Both the position numbers and the translations under genes were made by a program. The notes beneath the pieces were generated by a model. The model ran no database searches. It saw nothing but the letters and a program-made list of their open reading frames with translations, and was not told where the DNA came from. This document shows positions 60,063 through 64,000 of a DNA stretch of 64,000 nucleotides, one piece after another; positions within the stretch are counted from its first letter, which is position 1, and each line of letters opens with the position of its first letter. Source of the DNA: Rhodoferax sp. (lineage in GTDB: Bacteria > Pseudomonadota > Gammaproteobacteria > Burkholderiales > Burkholderiaceae_C); assembly GCF_030697375.1 (NCBI RefSeq), contig NZ_JAUYQD010000040.1:245241-309240 (forward strand), given 5' to 3'.

Positions 60063-61763
60063 ATGCACCACCCGCTGCAAGACCAGTTCCCCACGCCCTA
60101 CGAGTCGGGCAACCACAACCAGACCACCACCTGGGCGCAATGCATTGCGTTTTACGAAGCCCTGCAAGTGCGTTTTCCCAGCGTGTTGCGCTTCTTCCAG
60201 ATCGGCCTGTCGGACAACGGCGTGCCGCTGCATGCGGGCGTCGTCACCGCCGATGGCGTGCTGGCGCGCGAGCCCCTGCAGGCTGCGGGGCGGCCTGTCT
60301 TCTTCAACAACAACGGCATCCACCCCGGCGAGCCCGAGGGCATCGACGCCTGTATGGCGCTGGTGCGGGACTTGTGCACCCAGCCCGAGCGGCTGGCGGC
60401 GCTGGGCAACACCGTGTTTTTGTTCATCCCGGTGTACAACGTGGACGGCTGCCTGAACCGCAGCAACACCTCGCGCACCGACCAAGTCGGCCCCGAGCTG
60501 TTTGGCTTTCGGGCCAACGGGCGCAACCTGGACCTGAACCGCGACTTCATCAAATGTGACAGCCTGGCCGCGCAGGCCTTCACCCGCTTTTTCACCGACT
60601 GGGACCCCGATGTCATGGTGGACACCCACACCTCCAACGGTGCGGACTACCAGCACACCATGACGCTGATCCACACGCAAACCGACAAATTGGGCTCAGG
60701 CCTGGGGCCCTACCTGCGCGAGACCATGCTGCCCGCGATTCACCAGCGCATGGAACAGCGCGGCTGGCCCATCGTCCCCTACGTGCACACCGTCAAAGAT
60801 ATCCCCGACGATGGCATAGAACACACGCTGGAGGTGCCCCGCTTTTCCACCGGCTATGCCGCGCTGCACCACACCATCGGGTTCATGCCAGAAACCCATA
60901 TGCTCAAGCCCTACGCGCAGCGTTATGCCTCCATGCGGGCGCTGGTGGACACGGTGCTGGACTACACCGTGCAGCACGCCGCCCACATCCAGCACCTGCG
61001 CGCCCAAGCCAAACAGGCGGCGACACAGCTGCGGCAATGGCCGGTGCTGTGGAAAATCGACACCACGCGCCCCACGCCCGTGCGCTTCCAAGGCTTCAAG
61101 GCGGTCTACCGCCCCAGCCTGCTGGGGACCTATACGCGCCTTGCCTACGACCGCAGCCAGCCCTGGGAGAAAGAAATCCCCTTCTACGGCCGCTGCACCG
61201 AAGAGGTGGTGGTGGACACCCCCAAGGCCTACCTGATTCCGCAAGCCTGGCGCGAAGTGCTGGAACGCCTGCAATGGAACAAGGTGCAGCTGGAGCGCCT
61301 GGCCAGTGACCAGACTTTGAGCGTGCGCAGCTACCGCATCGAGGCGTTGCGCACCCGCCCCCAGCCCTACGAGGGGCACATGTTCCACGACGAAGTCACC
61401 CTTAGCACCCACACCGAAACCGTGCTGGCGCGCGCCGGCGACGTGCTGGTCCACCTGAACCAGCCACAGGCCCGCTACGCCGTCGAAACCCTGGAACCCC
61501 AGGGCCACGACAGCTTTTTTCGCTGGGGCTTTTTCAACAGCGTACTGGAGAAGAAGGAAGGATTTTCCGACTACGCCTTTGAAGACACGGCGCTGGACAT
61601 GCTGCGCGACGAGCCCGCGCTACAGGCGCGGTTTGACCAATGGAAGGCGGACAACCCCGCCCTGCTCTCCGACCAGAAAGCCGTGCTGGGCTTTATCTTC
61701 ACCCACGGCCAACGGTTCAGGGAACCGTCGTGGATGCGGTATCCGGTGCTGGGGGTGTTTTGA
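60063..61763 (+). CDS. M14-family zinc metallopeptidase
   Basis: 566 residues. The zinc site has GIHPGEPEG (His, Glu) near 85 and MVDTHTSNG (His) near 190, with substrate-binding FRANGRNLDLNRDF between. The catalytic Glu is probably in FMPETHM near 280. No signal peptide is seen from the ATG at 60063. The C-terminal ~270 residues have no clear domain. It is 37 bases after the DMT gene. Confidence 0.87.
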   Translation: MHHPLQDQFPTPYESGNHNQTTTWAQCIAFYEALQVRFPSVLRFFQIGLSDNGVPLHAGVVTADGVLAREPLQAAGRPVFFNNNGIHPGEPEGIDACMALVRDLCTQPERLAALGNTVFLFIPVYNVDGCLNRSNTSRTDQVGPELFGFRANGRNLDLNRDFIKCDSLAAQAFTRFFTDWDPDVMVDTHTSNGADYQHTMTLIHTQTDKLGSGLGPYLRETMLPAIHQRMEQRGWPIVPYVHTVKDIPDDGIEHTLEVPRFSTGYAALHHTIGFMPETHMLKPYAQRYASMRALVDTVLDYTVQHAAHIQHLRAQAKQAATQLRQWPVLWKIDTTRPTPVRFQGFKAVYRPSLLGTYTRLAYDRSQPWEKEIPFYGRCTEEVVVDTPKAYLIPQAWREVLERLQWNKVQLERLASDQTLSVRSYRIEALRTRPQPYEGHMFHDEVTLSTHTETVLARAGDVLVHLNQPQARYAVETLEPQGHDSFFRWGFFNSVLEKKEGFSDYAFEDTALDMLRDEPALQARFDQWKADNPALLSDQKAVLGFIFTHGQRFREPSWMRYPVLGVF

Positions 61764-61805
61764 GGGGATCGTCGCGAGTGCTATTTCCCGAAAAAAGGGT
61801 GATTC

Positions 61806-64000
61806 TTACTGATCCAGTTCGATCACCACGCTCTTGACCGATTTAACGTCAACTCCAAAATTGATCTGTGCCGTTGCAATGCCGATCAGCGCGATTTGAC
61901 GATCATCAATCGCATTTTTCAGGCGACTGAGAACACGCACCAACAGCACACCATCCTGGGACATCCATACCTTCACTTCACTTTGTTCACCATCTGAAAC
62001 GGGGTGACTTACTTTGGCGAAACGCATTGCGTTGACGTCGAATGTTGGAGTAACGGCCGTATCTGTTGGCGTCTGCGTTCCTTTCAGGGTAGGCCCTTGC
62101 TGAAGCACATTCAAGGTGCCCGTGGATCTCATGGAATTGCCGGTCAAGCTGAACAAGGGCACATCCGAGGTCTGTGTTGGTCTCGCTTCCCCGGTACCTG
62201 AACCAGCATTGCTCAGCGTGAGCGTTGCACTGGGGCCTTCAATACCCAGTGTCATGCCGGTTCGGACTGTCACATTGGTCGAGGCTCCAGCTCCACTACC
62301 AAAACCAACCGGCAGTGCCAAATCCAGCACGGCGGGAGGCGGAGTCACCACTTGCGAACTCAGCTGCACCGGCGGGGCTGGAAGTAACACTTGTTCAGCC
62401 AAGCTAGTGATGTCTGCAAACGTTGTAGTACTGGTTGAGTCCAACACATAGTTGCCCATGTCGGCACCACCAGCAATCTGGATTCCTCTCACGAAGACAG
62501 TTTTGCCGCTCCCAAGCAGTGCATCGTTGAAGTCGGCGAGTGTTGGTCCGAATGAAATTGCGTCACCCGCAATGCGGTTGTCATGCAAGATAACGCTTGC
62601 AGTGGTCGTGGCATCATAATTTTTATTTACACCGGTTGCACTAACCATCAGCGCCTTGGGTGTGACGCTGGCCGTCGTCGTCACAAGGCCATTGAATGAA
62701 TAGTTACTGGCATCCGCACCGCCCAACACGAAATTGCTGACCGTAACCGTCTTTCCCGTGCCCACGTTTTTGTCTGCAAAATTGCCATTGGCGCTCGCCA
62801 CAGAAAGGTTATCGCCGCCCAGCAATCCGGTGTACAGCGCGTTGGCGGTGCTGACCGCGGCAGCCATGGTGCCGTCGTAGACCTTGTCGGCGGCCGTGAT
62901 GCCGCTGACCGTCAGCGCCTTGGGGGTGACGCTGGCAGTGGTGGCGCCTTGGCCGCTGATGCTGTAGTTGCCCACGTCGGCGCCGCTGTAGCTGCTGGCC
63001 AGTGCCAGGGTCTTGGCGGTGCCTGCGTTCTTGTTGTCAAACGTGCCGCTGGCCGCGACCACCAGGGCGTCACCGCCCACCAGTCCGGCGTAGACCGCGT
63101 TGGCGGTGCTGACCGCTGCACCCACGTCACCGTCATAGACCTTGTCGGCGGCCGTGATGCCGCTGACTGTCAGCGCTTTGGGTGTAACGCTGGCGGTGGT
63201 GCTGCCCTGGCCGCTGATGCTGTAGTTGCCCACGTCGGCGCCGCTGTAGCTGCTGGCCAGCGCCACGGTCTTGGCGGTGCCGGCGTTCTTGTTGTCGAAT
63301 TGGCCGCTGGCCGCCACGGAAAGGTTATCGCCCCCCACCAATCCGGCGTAGACCGCCGGGGTGGTGTTGACCGCAGCAGCCATGGTGCCGTCATAGACCT
63401 TGTCGGCGGCCGTGATGCCGCTGACCGTCAGCGCTTTGGGTGTAACGCTGGCGGTGGTGCTGCCTTGGCCGCTGATGCTGTAGTTGCCCACGTCGGCTCC
63501 GCTGTAGCCGCTGGCCAGTGCCACGGTCTTGCCCGTGCCTGCGTTCTTGTTGTCGAATTGGCCGCTGGCCGAGACCTGCAGCGCATCGCCGCCAACCAGT
63601 CCGGTGTACAGCGCGTGGGTGGTGCTGACCGCGGCAGCCACGCCACCGTCGTAGACCTTGTCGGCGGCAGTGATGCCGCTGACTGTCAGCGCCTTGGGGG
63701 TGACACTGGCGGTGGTGGCGCCTTGGCCGCTGATGCTGTAGTTGCCCACGTCAGCGCCGCTGTAGCTGCTGGCCAGTGCCACAGTCTTGCCCGTGCCTGC
63801 GTTCTTGTTGTCGAATTGGCCGCTGGCCGTGACCACCAGGGCGTGACAGCCCACCAGTCCGGCGTAGACCGCCTGGGTGGTGCTGACCGCGGCAGCCACG
63901 GCACCGTCGTAGACCTTGTCGGCGGCAGTGATGCCGCTGACTGTCAGCGCCTTGGGGGTGACACTGGCGGTGGTGGCGCCTTGGCCGCTGATGCTGTAGT
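61806..64000 (-). CDS. giant YDG/MBG-repeat surface protein, partial (N-terminus beyond right edge)
   Basis: The open minus frame runs from the window edge to a stop at 61806. From the edge inward are near-identical 86-residue units with landmarks VSGITAADKVYDG, FDNKNAGTGKTVALAS, SGADVGNYSISGQG and TASVTPKALTV. Two diverged units follow (VSATGVNKNYDATTTA; GNYVLDSTSTT), then a Pro/Val linker and a ~200-residue C-terminal domain ending KSVVIELDQ. YDG/MBG repeats occur in filamentous-hemagglutinin-like exoproteins exported by two-partner secretion. No transporter gene is in the window. Confidence 0.85.
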   Translation of the reverse strand, partial: YSISGQGATTASVTPKALTVSGITAADKVYDGAVAAAVSTTQAVYAGLVGCHALVVTASGQFDNKNAGTGKTVALASSYSGADVGNYSISGQGATTASVTPKALTVSGITAADKVYDGGVAAAVSTTHALYTGLVGGDALQVSASGQFDNKNAGTGKTVALASGYSGADVGNYSISGQGSTTASVTPKALTVSGITAADKVYDGTMAAAVNTTPAVYAGLVGGDNLSVAASGQFDNKNAGTAKTVALASSYSGADVGNYSISGQGSTTASVTPKALTVSGITAADKVYDGDVGAAVSTANAVYAGLVGGDALVVAASGTFDNKNAGTAKTLALASSYSGADVGNYSISGQGATTASVTPKALTVSGITAADKVYDGTMAAAVSTANALYTGLLGGDNLSVASANGNFADKNVGTGKTVTVSNFVLGGADASNYSFNGLVTTTASVTPKALMVSATGVNKNYDATTTASVILHDNRIAGDAISFGPTLADFNDALLGSGKTVFVRGIQIAGGADMGNYVLDSTSTTTFADITSLAEQVLLPAPPVQLSSQVVTPPPAVLDLALPVGFGSGAGASTNVTVRTGMTLGIEGPSATLTLSNAGSGTGEARPTQTSDVPLFSLTGNSMRSTGTLNVLQQGPTLKGTQTPTDTAVTPTFDVNAMRFAKVSHPVSDGEQSEVKVWMSQDGVLLVRVLSRLKNAIDDRQIALIGIATAQINFGVDVKSVKSVVIELDQ
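62850..64000. repeat. tandem 258-bp repeats in the YDG surface-protein gene
   Basis: The segment containing GACCTTGTCGGCGGC recurs near 62880, 63138, 63396, 63654 and 63912, an exact 258-base step (86 codons). About four and a half units are visible and the array continues past the edge. Units differ mainly in short blocks (GDNLSVAASG against GDALVVAASG). Confidence 0.93.

Noticed and set aside
62850..64000. CRISPR array
   Set aside because: Repeats are 258 bp, contiguous, without spacers, and code for protein domains.

Overview
The window looks like chromosome of a GC-rich betaproteobacterium, most likely in the Comamonadaceae (a Rhodoferax-like organism). The pointers are high GC, a phaC-phaA-phaB polyhydroxybutyrate operon, a zapB-like/zapA/6S RNA locus, and dispersed ~55-bp repeats of a kind I associate with that family. 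The genus is inference. No tRNA, rRNA, insertion sequence or CRISPR array was seen.

Region 1 (1-7.85 kb, minus strand) is a defence/toxin island. A DUF1778-GNAT toxin-antitoxin pair is followed by jetA-jetB-jetC (Wadjet/MksFEB condensin). Next comes a lower-GC gene that runs off the left edge and encodes an unusual GNAT-PIN (probably GNAT-PIN-GNAT) protein, in the place where jetD would be expected.

Region 2 (7.9-35.7 kb, minus strand) is a very compact cobalamin supercluster in which most neighbours overlap by a few bases. It has two units, each headed by a cobalamin riboswitch and a btuB receptor gene. Unit one (35.7 to 18.5 kb) is btuB, cobB, a signal-less BtuF-like protein, cobU, btuFCD, cobM, cbiX, cobH, cbiD, cobL, cobI, split cbiG/cobE, cbtB, cbtA, cobJ. 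Unit two (18.3 to 7.9 kb) is btuB, an unrecognised gene, btuFCD, a 2Fe-2S ferredoxin, cobA, cobO, bioB, cbiB, cobD. CbiX, CbiD and CbiG with no CobG, CobF or CobNST point to the early-cobalt (anaerobic-type) route. Precorrin-6A reductase, cobyric acid synthase, CobS and CobT are not in the window.

Region 3 (35.8-47.4 kb) holds cell-division genes, 6S RNA, a TauE/SafE permease, three c-di-GMP genes (GGDEF-EAL, HD-GYP, PAS-GGDEF) and the PHB operon. Region 4 (47.5-61.8 kb, mostly plus strand) is ordinary metabolism: pgeF, a small monooxygenase-fold protein, a FAH-family hydrolase with a TRAP transporter, Nudix, an exonuclease/GIY-YIG fusion, an EcsC-like protein, a chemoreceptor, PAP2, a PQQ sugar dehydrogenase, a DMT exporter and an M14 peptidase. 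Region 5 (61.8 kb to the right edge, minus strand) is the C-terminal part of a giant surface protein with 258-bp tandem repeats (YDG/MBG type).

Two families of short repeats run through the window and sit inside genes without breaking the reading frame. One is an 84-102 bp nested palindrome (jetC, btuF, cobB). The other is a ~55-bp element (twice in cbiB, also in cobU, btuD and pgeF, plus intergenic copies). Together with the GNAT-PIN gene they are the most interesting signals here.
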